Source: Pseudomonadota bacterium | GTDB lineage: Bacteria > Pseudomonadota > Gammaproteobacteria > Steroidobacterales > Steroidobacteraceae | NCBI GenBank assembly: GCA_025355245.1 | Contig: JANXZZ010000334.1 | Span: forward strand, 1 to 39,566 | Direction: 5' to 3' | DNA length: 39,566 bases | Part shown: positions 24,944 to 33,972 of the stretch, in pieces | Layout: every line of letters starts with the position of its first letter | How positions within the stretch are numbered: the first letter of the stretch is position 1 | Position numbers and translations under genes: made by a program | Notes under the pieces: generated by a model | Seen by the model: only the letters and a program-made list of their open reading frames with translations | Told to the model about the DNA's origin: nothing | Database searches by the model: none

Positions 24944-27352
24944 TTACCGGGGCGCGAGAACGATCACCCGCTCGGTGGCTTGCTCGACGGCCGCGCGACT
25001 GTAGGCAAGCGGAAAGTACTCGCCACCGAGCCACAGCGGAAAGAGGTCGCGGTAGTGCGCGCTCGTCCAGTCGCCCGATTCACCCGGCGTATTGACCGCG
25101 ACCGAATCGTCCCAGTGGCCGACGTCGAGCACCATGCGGAATGAAGCCCCGGATGTCAGGCGGAAATCCGCCTGTCGGTAGTACGCCGCCCCGACCGTCG
25201 AGCCGTCGCCTGCTTTCGGTGCCGGCCCCACGTTCATCAGTGCGCGCTGGGACGCATCGGCGAGCGGCGACAGCGGATGCTGGAACAGGGTCGATGAGAG
25301 CTTGCCCCACTGCCAGGTCGCGCGATCGGGTCCGAGTCGTTGCTTCGTCTCCTCGAGTGCCGCGGCCAGCGTGCGCAGCAGGATGTCGTCGCGGGATTTT
25401 GCGGCGTTCACCCCGAGGCGCGGCTCGGGGTGCTCGAGGAGATCGAGTGTCGCCATGCCGGTGCCCGACACGAGGGTGCGCATGCTGTCGGGCGCCGACG
25501 GCACGGCGACAGACAGGACCGCGGCCCCCAGGTGGTGCGACACCCAGACCTCGAACAGGGCGGCCTCGGGACTCGCGGCGGTCACCTGGCCGTTCCAGGC
25601 CTCGAGCCAGCGGATCGTCTCCTTGAGCGGCACATTGTCCGTCGGGATCGCGCCGAGCAGCCGGATCAAACGCCGGGCCGGAACGCTCACGTAGTCGTTC
25701 TGCAGCGCCTCCGAATCGCGCAGCGAGACCTTCGAGCGGCCGTCGAGGACCTCACTGATGCGGCTGAAGCGATCGTCGTCGTACCAGACGAAGCCGACAC
25801 GGCGTTCGGCATACGGAAAGTCGGCCGGCAGGTTGAGCTGGTTCGCGGTCGCGATGTAGTGGCGCGCGGGATCCACCGCGGAGGGCAACAGGTCGCGATC
25901 GAGCATGCCGTCCCACTCGTAGCGGCCGTCGCCCGGCAGCGGCAGGAGGCCGTCGCTGTTGTGCCGGATCGGCGTGAACCCCGCCGGGAACCAGCCGATC
26001 TTGCCGGTCGTGTCGGCGAATATCTGGTTCTCGCCGGGCTCGCCCCAGTACTTGAGCGCGGCGCGGAAGTCCTCGATGTTGCGCGCCCGGAGGTAGCGCA
26101 TGGACGCGAAATACGGAGCCCCGCCGGTCGCAAGCCAGGTCGCGCGTACCGCATAGGCACGGTGGTGCGCGACGTCCTCCATGACGACGGGGCCGTGGCG
26201 CGTGAACCTGAGCTCGACGTCCACGCTCGTGCCGCCGCGCACGGCTACGCTCTCGTGGACGACGTGCATCGCTTCCCAGCCGTCCCGGTAGCGGTACTCG
26301 ACCGGGTTCGCGGGGTTGGTCTCGTAGACGTAGAGATCCTCCTGCGCGATCGGGAACACCGTAAGGCCGAACGCGATCTGCGCGTTGTGGCCGATCGAGA
26401 TACCGGGCAGCGAGGGCTCGCCGGCGCCGATCACGTCGAGGCCGGGCGCGTTGAGGTGGACGAGGTAGCGAAGCGACGGCACCTCTTCGTTGCGGTGCGG
26501 GTCGTTCGCGAGGATCGGCCGGCCCGTCGCGCTCTTGGCCGGCGCGACGACCCAGTTGTTGCTGCCCTGGACCGCCTCGCGAGCCGCGTCGTCGACGGGC
26601 ATCGCGGCGGCCGGCGCCGGGTTGGCGGCCTGCCGCGTGGCCGCGCTGAAGCCGACCGCCTTCTGCGCCAGGTGGTACTGCTCGAGCACGTTCCCGGGAA
26701 TGCTGCAGAGATCGAGCCCGTCGGGCACGACCGGCGTCCACGGCGGCGACACCGGCAGCAAAACGTCCGCGGCCTCGAGCCCGACCTTGCAGGCGACCTG
26801 CGCGCGCGTGAGCTGCAGGCCGACGCCAACCACGAGGCCGTGATTGCGGATCCGGACGATGTCGTCGACCTTCCAGAGCGCGGGAGAGTAGCCCGCGAGC
26901 CGGAACTCCGCCGGCATCAGCGCCGGGTCGCGCAGGATGGCCGTGACGTAGGCGTTGATCCCGGCGACGAATGCGGCCGCGCTCGGCTTCGCCGCCGCGC
27001 CGTACGCGGCCCACTCCGCGTCCATGTCGCCGCGGTAGACGAACAGCCGGATCGCGCGGTCCTGCTCGGCGTAGGCGCTGCCGAGCACCGCGCTCAGCTC
27101 GCCGAGACCGCTGCGCCGCCACAGGTCGATTTGCCACAGGCGATCGCGGCCAGCGTTCCAGCCCTGCACGAAGAAAGCGTCGTGGCGCGTCGTCGCATAG
27201 ATGTGCGGCACGCCCCAGCGATCGATGCGGATCTCGGTCCGCGCGTCGAGTCCGGGAACGACCAGCGCGGTGCGCGGTGGCGCTTCCCCGGCAACCGATA
27301 GCGCCGGAACCGCAAGAGCGACGAGCAACAATGCACGAAAGAGAATTCCCAC
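24944..27352 (-). CDS. penicillin acylase family Ntn-hydrolase, exported
   Basis: 802 residues from a GTG at 27352, which has GGAGGAG 6 nt upstream; an in-frame GTG at 27376 lacks any such site. Signal peptide LFRALLLVALAVPALSVAG. The precursor layout is that of self-cleaving acylases: an alpha region (IRIDRWGVPHIYA, GRDRLWQIDLWRR), a spacer, then the nucleophile Ser in QGSNNWVVAP (S264), which becomes the new N-terminus of the beta chain, followed by GRPILANDPH. Members hydrolyse beta-lactam side chains or acyl-homoserine lactones in the periplasm; the sequence alone does not decide which. Cleavage between G263 and S264 is the expected activation step. Confidence 0.93.
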   Translation of the reverse strand: MGILFRALLLVALAVPALSVAGEAPPRTALVVPGLDARTEIRIDRWGVPHIYATTRHDAFFVQGWNAGRDRLWQIDLWRRSGLGELSAVLGSAYAEQDRAIRLFVYRGDMDAEWAAYGAAAKPSAAAFVAGINAYVTAILRDPALMPAEFRLAGYSPALWKVDDIVRIRNHGLVVGVGLQLTRAQVACKVGLEAADVLLPVSPPWTPVVPDGLDLCSIPGNVLEQYHLAQKAVGFSAATRQAANPAPAAAMPVDDAAREAVQGSNNWVVAPAKSATGRPILANDPHRNEEVPSLRYLVHLNAPGLDVIGAGEPSLPGISIGHNAQIAFGLTVFPIAQEDLYVYETNPANPVEYRYRDGWEAMHVVHESVAVRGGTSVDVELRFTRHGPVVMEDVAHHRAYAVRATWLATGGAPYFASMRYLRARNIEDFRAALKYWGEPGENQIFADTTGKIGWFPAGFTPIRHNSDGLLPLPGDGRYEWDGMLDRDLLPSAVDPARHYIATANQLNLPADFPYAERRVGFVWYDDDRFSRISEVLDGRSKVSLRDSEALQNDYVSVPARRLIRLLGAIPTDNVPLKETIRWLEAWNGQVTAASPEAALFEVWVSHHLGAAVLSVAVPSAPDSMRTLVSGTGMATLDLLEHPEPRLGVNAAKSRDDILLRTLAAALEETKQRLGPDRATWQWGKLSSTLFQHPLSPLADASQRALMNVGPAPKAGDGSTVGAAYYRQADFRLTSGASFRMVLDVGHWDDSVAVNTPGESGDWTSAHYRDLFPLWLGGEYFPLAYSRAAVEQATERVIVLAPR

Positions 27353-27454
27353 TCGCGACTCCTCCCAGGCCGACACGCTGGTTGTTGTCCGGGCCCGTTT
27401 GATCTGTTTATACGCAGCCGACCCGCACCGCGACCGCCCGCGGGTGAACGCTGG

Positions 27455-27925
27455 CTAGCGGGCGGGCGACAGCCAGCGATCGCCGAGCTGCGTCAGCACC
27501 ACGCCGGCGACGACGACCACGAGGCCGATCGCGCGCACGCTCGTCAACGGCCTCAGCGCCGCGCCCGCCAATGCGAAGTGATCGATGAGCGCCGCGGTCA
27601 GCAGCTGCGCTGTCACCGCGAACAGGATCGCGTTACCGATGCCGAATCGTGGCGCGAGGAAGGTGATGCTCACGACGTAGAAGCCGACGATCAGTCCGCC
27701 GGCGTACTGGGCCGGCGGCAGCCGCGCCAGCGTCGACAGTGCCGGGACGCGACTCGACGTGACGAGGGCCAGCACGATCGCCGCCAGGAAACCGGTCGCG
27801 AACAGCACGACCGTCGCCGGGATCGGGCCGCCGACATTGCGGGCGAGACCGGCGTTGATGATTCCCATCAGCGGGATCAGGGCTCCGGCGCCGAACGCCC
27901 AGACCGCGAAGGAGAAGGTAGACAT
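27455..27925 (-). CDS. YdcZ-type (DUF606) DMT superfamily membrane protein
   Basis: 156 residues with about five hydrophobic helices, beginning FAVWAFGAGALIPLMGIINAGLARNVGGP and including LIVGFYVVSITFLAPRFG and AIGLVVVVAGVVLTQLGDRW. This is half the size of usual DMT transporters and matches the DUF606/YdcZ group, members of which often come in pairs; here there is only one. AAGGA lies 7 nt before the ATG. The substrate is unknown. It stands between penicillin acylase and the RIO kinase gene on the same strand. Confidence 0.88.
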   Translation of the reverse strand: MSTFSFAVWAFGAGALIPLMGIINAGLARNVGGPIPATVVLFATGFLAAIVLALVTSSRVPALSTLARLPPAQYAGGLIVGFYVVSITFLAPRFGIGNAILFAVTAQLLTAALIDHFALAGAALRPLTSVRAIGLVVVVAGVVLTQLGDRWLSPAR

Positions 27926-28041
27926 CGGCTAGTCCTTATCAGTGGGTGCTCACGACCGCCACGGTGGCCGATTGGCGTCCCGCGCGGCCACCGCCATGGC
28001 GGCGCGGGCTGCCTGGCGGGGATTCGTCGGGCGCCGTCCGC

Positions 28042-28896
28042 TCAGGGCGCATCGACCGCCTCGCGCCGGCGCTGCCGCTCCTCCGCCTCGAGCCGCTCTT
28101 CCTCGATCTGGAACAGCACCGCCGCAACGTCCGCAGGCGCGGTGTCGTGCACGAAGCGCCCGGTGAGCACCGCGTCGGGCTTGAGCTCGCCCGCCTCGTA
28201 GAGCTTCCAGATCTCGTGGGCGTACTCGGTCGCGAGGATCTCGGGCGCCGCGCGGCCGAAGGTGTCGCGCATGTTGTTCACGTCGCGCTCCAGCATCCGG
28301 AACGCGTTGTTGTTGCCCGCGGCGTTCACGGCCTGGGGCAGGTCGATGATCACGGGACCGTCGGCGTCGAGGAGCACGTTGAACTCCGACAGGTCGCCGT
28401 GGATGAGGCCGGAGCACAGCATCAGCACGATCTGCGCGATCATGAAGCGGTGCCACTCGCGCGCCTGCGCTTGCGGGATCTCGATGTCGTTGAGACGCGG
28501 GGCGGGATTGCCGTCGGCGTCGCGCACGAGTTCCATGAGAAGCACGCCCTCGTAGACGAGGTAGGGCTTCGGCACGCGAACGCCGACGGCGGCGAGTCGA
28601 AACAGCGCGTCGACTTCCGCGTTCTTCCATTCGCTCTCCTGCACCTTGCGTCCGTGACGGCCGCCTTTGCCCATCGCGCGGGCGTCGCGGCTGCTGCGGG
28701 TCTTGCGACCCTCCTGGTACTGGGCCAGCTTGTGGAAGCCGCGATGCTGGGCGTCCTTGTAGACCTTCGCGCAGCGCAGTTCAGTGCCGTGGGCAACGAC
28801 GAAGACCGAGGCTTCCTTGCCGCTCTTGAGCTTGCGTACGACGCCGTCGATCATGCCGTCGTCGATCAGGGGCTGGAGCCCCGCGGGAGTCTTCAT
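28042..28896 (-). CDS. RIO1-like protein kinase, PA4780 family
   Basis: 284 residues. Atypical Ser/Thr kinase of the RIO group: the ATP-binding Lys is in RCAKVYKD (K44), the catalytic loop is IHGDLSEFN (D168, N173) and the metal Asp is in IIDLPQAV (D185), which replaces the usual DFG. There is a basic segment, KTRSSRDARAMGKGGRHGRK, between N-lobe elements, typical of the bacterial PA4780 type. Bacterial RIO kinases are scarcely characterised. The ATG at 28896 lacks a clear Shine-Dalgarno. The upstream region contains tandem hairpins and an AT-rich inverted repeat (see separate entries). Confidence 0.92.
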   Translation of the reverse strand: MKTPAGLQPLIDDGMIDGVVRKLKSGKEASVFVVAHGTELRCAKVYKDAQHRGFHKLAQYQEGRKTRSSRDARAMGKGGRHGRKVQESEWKNAEVDALFRLAAVGVRVPKPYLVYEGVLLMELVRDADGNPAPRLNDIEIPQAQAREWHRFMIAQIVLMLCSGLIHGDLSEFNVLLDADGPVIIDLPQAVNAAGNNNAFRMLERDVNNMRDTFGRAAPEILATEYAHEIWKLYEAGELKPDAVLTGRFVHDTAPADVAAVLFQIEEERLEAEERQRRREAVDAP

Positions 28897-28947
28897 TTCG
28901 TTCGGCGTCTCGATCGGTCGGGCATTCAGCGTCCTTAGCCTCGCGCA

Positions 28948-28986
28948 CTGACGCGAAGCGGTCAGCTGTTCGAAGCGGCGAACAGC
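28948..28986 (-). promoter_or_regulatory. two tandem stem-loops with matching loops
   Basis: Read on the plus strand, CTGAC-gcgaagcg-GTCAG (28948-28965) is directly followed by GCTGTTCG-aagcgg-CGAACAGC (28965-28986, perfect 8-bp stem). Both loops share the sequence GAAGCGG (CCGCTTC on the RNA-sense strand). They lie 50-90 nt upstream of the RIO kinase ATG and are a candidate leader RNA element or a repressor site. Confidence 0.5.
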
Positions 28987-29101
28987 GCGCTTTATGGCGA
29001 CGCTGCCTCGGCGGGCAGTCTAGAGGGAACCGGTCGGCGCCGGGGTCGATGCGCACGAGGCCGTCGGCCCCGCACGGTGGCGCCGTCAATCGTTCCCAGA
29101 A

Positions 29102-29128
29102 CTTGTATGAGAATCAATCTATTACAAG
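29102..29128. promoter_or_regulatory. AT-rich inverted repeat, possibly Fur-like
   Basis: CTTGTA (29102-29107) and TACAAG (29123-29128) frame an AT-rich core containing TGAGAATCAATCTAT, which partly resembles a Fur box. It lies about 205-230 nt before the RIO kinase ATG. It is one of the few AT-rich spots in the window. Confidence 0.4.
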
Positions 29129-29359
29129 GCAGGCGGGAGGGAGCGCCCGTCGCCGCCCGACACCCGCACCCCGCGGTGGCGCTGCAAAAGCGGCCATCGC
29201 GCGCCGGTGCATGCTCGGGACCCCGTGCGGCGAGACTCGAATCGTCGCCACGCGTGTCGCCGCGAATGCGCGGTTCGAGTTCCGCAGGGCCGAGCGTCGC
29301 GAGGCAGTCCAGGGCTTCCCGATGAGCGCGCATCGCCCGCGGGGACCTTGCCCAGAGGC

Positions 29360-30097
29360 CTACGCCGCGTCGTGGAAAATGAGCCCCAGCGTGCGGCGCA
29401 GGCCGCGGCGCACGACCGACACGCCGTGGCGCATGAGGACCCGGCTCGAGCCGCGCGCACTCGCGACCGGTCGCTCCCTGACCGGAATGACCGCGATCGC
29501 GCCCTGCACGAGCGGCACAACCATGGGCCGCGACTGGCGCCGCGGTCGCTGTTCGACCAGGATGAGCTCGCCACCCTCGAAATCCACCTCCGGCCGGTCG
29601 AGCAGCACGATCGCCTGCAGCGGAAAGTGGATCGCCCCGTACAGGTCCTGGTGCAGGCAGTTGTAGTCACCCGGCCCGTAGCGCAGCAGCAACGGCGTCG
29701 GACGGCCCTGCCCGGCGGCGGCGCAGCGCTCGGCCAGCGCCTCGTGGTGCGGCGGCCAGGCGGACTCGAGGCCGAGGCGTGCACCCCAGGCGTTCGCGAC
29801 CGGCACGAGTGCGGCGTAGATCGAGCATCGCAGCTCGAGGACGAGCGGCGGCAGCGGACGCGCGAAGTACTTGTACTCGCCCTGGCCAAAGCCGTGGCGC
29901 TGCATCGAGACGGTCGAGCGGAACGCCGCGGCACCAACATCGTAAAGGCGGGCGAGCGTTCGGCAAGCACTCGAATCGAGCACGGGACCGGACACGAAGA
30001 ACCCGTCGCGCTCGAGTGCGGCGCCGATGGCCGCGGAATCGACGCTGGGCTGCGGCCCGGAGGTCGCGAACGCAATCGTTGAATCGCTCGCCTGCAC
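29360..30097 (-). CDS. 2OG-Fe(II) oxygenase, DUF2086 family
   Basis: 245 residues from a GTG at 30097 with GGAGAA 6 nt upstream. The C-terminal double-stranded beta-helix holds the iron site: HQD (H149, D151) in YNCLHQDLYG and H224 in LMRHGVS, with the 2-oxoglutarate Arg in the RRTLGLIFHDA tail. FPLQAIVLLDRP, FEGGELILVEQRPR and GAIAVIPVRERPV are characteristic of the DUF2086 family, annotated as oxygenases for alkylated or damaged nucleic acid on the basis of sequence. A distant relative of AlkB; function here unproven. No visible partner, though Ogt elsewhere in the window serves alkylation repair. Confidence 0.9.
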   Translation of the reverse strand: MQASDSTIAFATSGPQPSVDSAAIGAALERDGFFVSGPVLDSSACRTLARLYDVGAAAFRSTVSMQRHGFGQGEYKYFARPLPPLVLELRCSIYAALVPVANAWGARLGLESAWPPHHEALAERCAAAGQGRPTPLLLRYGPGDYNCLHQDLYGAIHFPLQAIVLLDRPEVDFEGGELILVEQRPRRQSRPMVVPLVQGAIAVIPVRERPVASARGSSRVLMRHGVSVVRRGLRRTLGLIFHDAA

Positions 30098-30175
30098 GTG
30101 CCGTTCTCCACGAACCCGTCGTGGCGGACAGGCTAGGGCCGGGCGCGCGCACCGGCGCTCCGATTCTTGCGGAGT

Positions 30176-30196
30176 GAACGCCCGCGAGGCGGGTTC
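30176..30196 (-). terminator. hairpin after the NarX-type kinase gene
   Basis: On the minus strand GAA-CCCGC-ctc-GCGGG-CG-TTC forms a 5-bp plus 3-bp stem with a 2-nt bulge, 20 nt after the kinase stop at 30216. Placement fits a terminator; no clear U-tract. Confidence 0.4.
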
Positions 30197-30215
30197 GGCT
30201 ACCGGTCGCGCCGGT

Positions 30216-32273
30216 TCAGGTCGCGGGCGGACGCAGGGGGGCGGGACCGCTCTCGACCCGCAGCGGCGCCCGGACGTCGACGCGCATGCCGCCGTGGGCT
30301 TCCCGGCCGATGCTCAGCGTGCCGCCGACGACCCGCGCGCGATACTCCATCAGGCGCATGCCGAGTCCCCCGCCGGGCTCCTCCAGCGGCGGCGGTCCGC
30401 GACCGTCATCGGTGATCGTGATCACGACCGTACGCGGGCCGACCCGCGCCGTCACGTCGATGCGCGTGCAACCGCTGTGCTTCGCCGCGTTGTGCACGGC
30501 CTCGCGCGCGATCCGGTACAGGTGGTCGGCCGGCACGTCGCCGACCACCCGGTCGTCGAGCTGCGGGTCGACGTCGACGTGGACGGGAATCGCAATCGCC
30601 GAGTCCCGCGCCAAGCGCTGCAGCGCCTCGCGCAGCGAGCCGCGCACGACGTAGATCGGCGACAGCCCGCGCGCCAGGTCGCGCGCGCCCCGCACGGCCT
30701 GGTTCAGCAGGTCGACGATCATCTTGAGCGCGGCCTTGCGTTCCACGGGCGGCGAGACCGTGTCGTGCGCCGCGCCCTGCAGCAGGAGCGCGATGCCGGT
30801 GAGGTCCTGGCCGAGGCCGTCGTGGATGTCGCCGGCGAGACGCATTCGTTCCTCGTTCGCAGCCTCCAGCACCTGTCGCTCGAGCGTGCGCTGCTCGGTG
30901 ACGTCCGTGATCGTCAGCGTCATGCCACCGATGTGCCGGTTCGCGAGCTGGTTCGAGCCGACGACCCGCAACACGCGCGTCTGGCCGCTGTCCTCCGGCG
31001 CCGACAGCTCGATCGAGTGGGGCACCGTCGGCTCGTCCGCCAGGCTCTCGAGGAACGATGCGAGCGTCGCCTCGTGGAAGGGGCCGAACACCGCGGCGGC
31101 ATTGGTTCCCGGCAGTCGCCGCGCCGGGATCTCCGCGAGCAGATCCGCCGCGGGACTCGCGAACAGGATCTTGCCGCGCGAATCGACCACCAGGAACAGG
31201 TCCATCGACTGGCGCACGAGCTCGGTGACCCGTGCATCGGCCTCGCGCACCGCGAGCGCCCGGTTCAGGATCGCGAGTTCACGGCGCACCGCATTCTGGC
31301 GGGTGACGAGCAGCAGCGCGCAGAGGACGACCAGCCCGACCAGGATCCACGCCTCCGTGGCGCGCGTGCTCGTCAGCGACGCCGCCACCAGCGCGATCGA
31401 CAAGAGCGCGCCGAGCGCCGGCAGGAAGGTCTGCGCGCTGCGCTCGGCGCTGGCGGCCTCGGGAGCCGGGCCCGGCTGCTGCGGCGAGGCCGCTGCTTGC
31501 GCCACGAGCGCAAAGCAGATGACATCGCCGAAGTTGTAGAACGCGCCGACGAAATCGGTGTCCGCCAGCCATCCCGCCAGCCACGCGATTTCCCACGAGG
31601 CATCGACCACCCCGGCAGCGACCAGCAGTAGCACCGCGCGCTGGCGACGCAGGTCCGGAAGGCGGATGCACAGGAGCGCCGCCATCGTCAGCATCACGGT
31701 AATCGTGACCGAGTACGAGAGCGCGAAGAAGGCGGGAATGCGGTACGGCTGGGTCGCGTGAAGGGCGGGGCCGAGCAGGACCGCCCACAGCGCCGCGAGC
31801 AACGCGACCAGAATCGTGATCGCATCGAGCCAGGTACGGCGCGAGCGAAACGGGCCGCGGAAATGCACGAAGAGCCAGCCGTAGGCGACGGTCATGAGCC
31901 CGTAGTCGACCAGGTAGAGCGCGTCCGCGCGCGACAGCACCGGGCCGACGCCCTGCGGGCGCCAGGTGTTCCAGACGAGCGTGGCCACGAGGCTGAGCGC
32001 GCTGAACCCGGCGACGAAGGCCCAGGCCGTGCGCACGTGCGCGGCGAGCGAGCGCCGCTGCAGCGCCAGCTGCGCGGACAGGCCGATCGCGATCAGCTGG
32101 ACCGGAATCGCACTCCACGCGGGGATTCCCCCGTAGCCACCCGGGAGCTCCGGCAGGACGGCCAGCACCACCGCCGCCGCCGCCCCGTAGAGCAGCGCAA
32201 GGGTCGCCAACCACCGCCGGGCGCGCCCGGACGATTCGGGGTCCGGCGCGAAGGCAGCGGCGTCGAGGGCCAC
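30216..32273 (-). CDS. membrane sensor histidine kinase, NarX/LuxR-type (HisKA_3), PAS domain
   Basis: 685 residues. About eight to nine hydrophobic helices in residues 20-325 form a sensor domain of no named family that I recognise (WLATLALLYGAAAAVVL onward). A cytoplasmic PAS domain (about 345-460, ending TITDVTEQ) follows. The HisKA_3 dimerisation motif is RMRLAGDIHDGLGQDLTG (phospho-His H484). The ATPase domain has EAVHNAAKHS, TDDGRGPP and GGGLGMRLMEYRA. Such kinases pair with NarL/LuxR-type regulators, but none is within the window, so this one is an orphan here. Start is a GTG at 32273 with a weak ribosome site. Confidence 0.9.
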   Translation of the reverse strand: MALDAAAFAPDPESSGRARRWLATLALLYGAAAAVVLAVLPELPGGYGGIPAWSAIPVQLIAIGLSAQLALQRRSLAAHVRTAWAFVAGFSALSLVATLVWNTWRPQGVGPVLSRADALYLVDYGLMTVAYGWLFVHFRGPFRSRRTWLDAITILVALLAALWAVLLGPALHATQPYRIPAFFALSYSVTITVMLTMAALLCIRLPDLRRQRAVLLLVAAGVVDASWEIAWLAGWLADTDFVGAFYNFGDVICFALVAQAAASPQQPGPAPEAASAERSAQTFLPALGALLSIALVAASLTSTRATEAWILVGLVVLCALLLVTRQNAVRRELAILNRALAVREADARVTELVRQSMDLFLVVDSRGKILFASPAADLLAEIPARRLPGTNAAAVFGPFHEATLASFLESLADEPTVPHSIELSAPEDSGQTRVLRVVGSNQLANRHIGGMTLTITDVTEQRTLERQVLEAANEERMRLAGDIHDGLGQDLTGIALLLQGAAHDTVSPPVERKAALKMIVDLLNQAVRGARDLARGLSPIYVVRGSLREALQRLARDSAIAIPVHVDVDPQLDDRVVGDVPADHLYRIAREAVHNAAKHSGCTRIDVTARVGPRTVVITITDDGRGPPPLEEPGGGLGMRLMEYRARVVGGTLSIGREAHGGMRVDVRAPLRVESGPAPLRPPAT

Positions 32274-32531
32274 CTAGGGACGTCCGCTCAAGCGCGAGCC
32301 TTCGGTCCACCGGCAGCGGCGGACGTCCGGTACCGTGTCGTCGTCCGTTGGCCACGCCCTGCAAGGCGCTGGCTTCGTGGAATCACCGAGTGGCGGGACG
32401 GGGTATTCCTGCATCGTTTTTCATTTTTGCAAGGATCGTGGGTTCTGGCCAGCACGACGTGCGCCAACCGGCCGGTTCTTGCCAAATCCCGGGGCGGTCC
32501 TCATTCTCGGCACCCATCAGGGGGACCCGCC

Positions 32532-33959
32532 ATGCAAACGAAATTCCTGGGTGCAATCGGCCTCACGGCCTGCCTGTCCGCAACGGCCATCGCCGACGAA
32601 GCCGCGCCGGCGGCACTGCGACCGGACCAGGTCGCGTTCCGCGCCCTTTATAAGGAGCTGGTCGAGACCAACACGACCCTGTCGGCCGGCAGCTGCACGC
32701 TGGCGGCCGAGCGGGTCGCGGCGCACCTGAAGGCGGCCGGGTTCGCGGGCAAGGACATCACGCTGTTTTCGGTGCCGGAGCATCCGAAGGAAGGCGGCAT
32801 GGTCGCCGTGCTCGCCGGCAGCTCGAAGACCGCAAAGCCAATGCTGCTGCTCGGCCATCTCGACGTGGTCGAAGCCAAGCGCGAGGACTGGACGCGGGAC
32901 CCGTTCACGCTCGTCGAGGAGAACGGCTATTTCTTCGCGCGCGGCAGCGCCGACATGAAGGCGATGGACGCCGTCTGGGTCGACATGTTGATGCGCTTCA
33001 AGCAAGGCAGCTTCCATCCGGCGCGGACGATCAAGCTCGCGCTCACCTGCGGCGAGGAGACGACCTACGCGTTCAACGGCGCGGAGTGGCTCGCCAAGAA
33101 CCGGCCGGAGCTGATCACGGCCGAGTTCGCGCTCAACGAGGGTGGCGGCGGTCGCACCGACGGGCACGGCAAGCTCATGGTCGAGTCGATCCAGGTCGGC
33201 GAGAAGGCCGCGCAGAACTACCGGCTCGAAACGACCAATCCCGGCGGCCACAGCTCGATCCCGATTCGCGACAACGCGATCTACCAGATGGCGGATGCGC
33301 TCGCGAAGGTCCGCGACTACGAATTCCCGGTGAGGTTCTCGGACACCACGCGCGCGTTTTTCGCCAAGTTCGGTGCCTCGCGCACGGACGAGCTCGGCGC
33401 CGCGATGGTGGCGCTGTCGAGGAACCCCGACGACAAGGCCGCCGAAGCGGTGGTCTCGAAGGACCGCGCCTACCACAGCATGCTGCGCACCACCTGTGTC
33501 GCGACGCGGATCGAAGGCGGGCACGCCGAGAATGCGCTGCCGCAGCGCTCGGTCGCGAACGTCAACTGCCGCATTTTCCCGGGTGAAACGGTCGAGGCAA
33601 CGCGCGCGGCGCTGGTTGCGGCGATCGCGGATCCCGGGGTCAGCCTCACGGTCCAGCAGCCCGTGCGCCCGCTCGCAGTGCCGCCACCGCTCGATCCCAA
33701 GATCATCGGCCCCGCCGAAGCGCTGGTCGCGAAGTATTTCCCGGGCGTACCGCTGATCCCGTCGATGTCGACGGGCGCCACCGACGGGATCTACCTCGAG
33801 GCGATCGGGATCCCCGTCTACGGCGCGCCGGGCGGGTGGGGCGATCCGGACGGCAACGGCGTGCACGGCTTGAACGAGCGCCGCAGCGTGCAGTCCGTGT
33901 ACGTCGGCCGCGATTTCCTGACCGATCTCGTCAAGGCCTACGCGGGCGCCGGCGACTGA
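32532..33959 (+). CDS. M20 family metallopeptidase, exported
   Basis: 475 residues. A signal peptide (MQTKFLGAIGLTACLSATAIA) puts it in the periplasm. Zinc ligands of the M20 fold are visible: HLD in LLLGHLDVV (H109, D111), bridging D141 in GSADMKAMD, catalytic and ligand Glu in CGEET (E175/E176), the later FALNEGGGG and a C-terminal VHGLNERRSV His. The dimerisation domain (about 220-340) starts at NPGGHSSIP. The closest general matches are carboxypeptidase/acylase-type M20 enzymes; the substrate is unknown. GGGGGA lies 6 nt before the ATG. Convergent with the TetR gene, 13 nt between the stops. Confidence 0.93.
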   Translation: MQTKFLGAIGLTACLSATAIADEAAPAALRPDQVAFRALYKELVETNTTLSAGSCTLAAERVAAHLKAAGFAGKDITLFSVPEHPKEGGMVAVLAGSSKTAKPMLLLGHLDVVEAKREDWTRDPFTLVEENGYFFARGSADMKAMDAVWVDMLMRFKQGSFHPARTIKLALTCGEETTYAFNGAEWLAKNRPELITAEFALNEGGGGRTDGHGKLMVESIQVGEKAAQNYRLETTNPGGHSSIPIRDNAIYQMADALAKVRDYEFPVRFSDTTRAFFAKFGASRTDELGAAMVALSRNPDDKAAEAVVSKDRAYHSMLRTTCVATRIEGGHAENALPQRSVANVNCRIFPGETVEATRAALVAAIADPGVSLTVQQPVRPLAVPPPLDPKIIGPAEALVAKYFPGVPLIPSMSTGATDGIYLEAIGIPVYGAPGGWGDPDGNGVHGLNERRSVQSVYVGRDFLTDLVKAYAGAGD

Positions 33960-33972
33960 GCGCGATCCGCCG

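Larger units (their letters stand above)
28897..29359. other. 463-bp gap upstream of the RIO kinase gene
   Basis: No protein-coding pattern is convincing on either strand. It contains two adjacent stem-loops (28948-28986) and, further up, an AT-rich inverted repeat (29102-29128). Both would lie in the promoter or 5' leader of the RIO kinase gene. The stretch 29130-29359 up to the end of the oxygenase gene is plain GC-rich DNA without visible structure. Confidence 0.5.

Noticed and set aside
25340-27301. 653-residue open frame on the plus strand
   Set aside because: Antisense to penicillin acylase; no recognisable domain.
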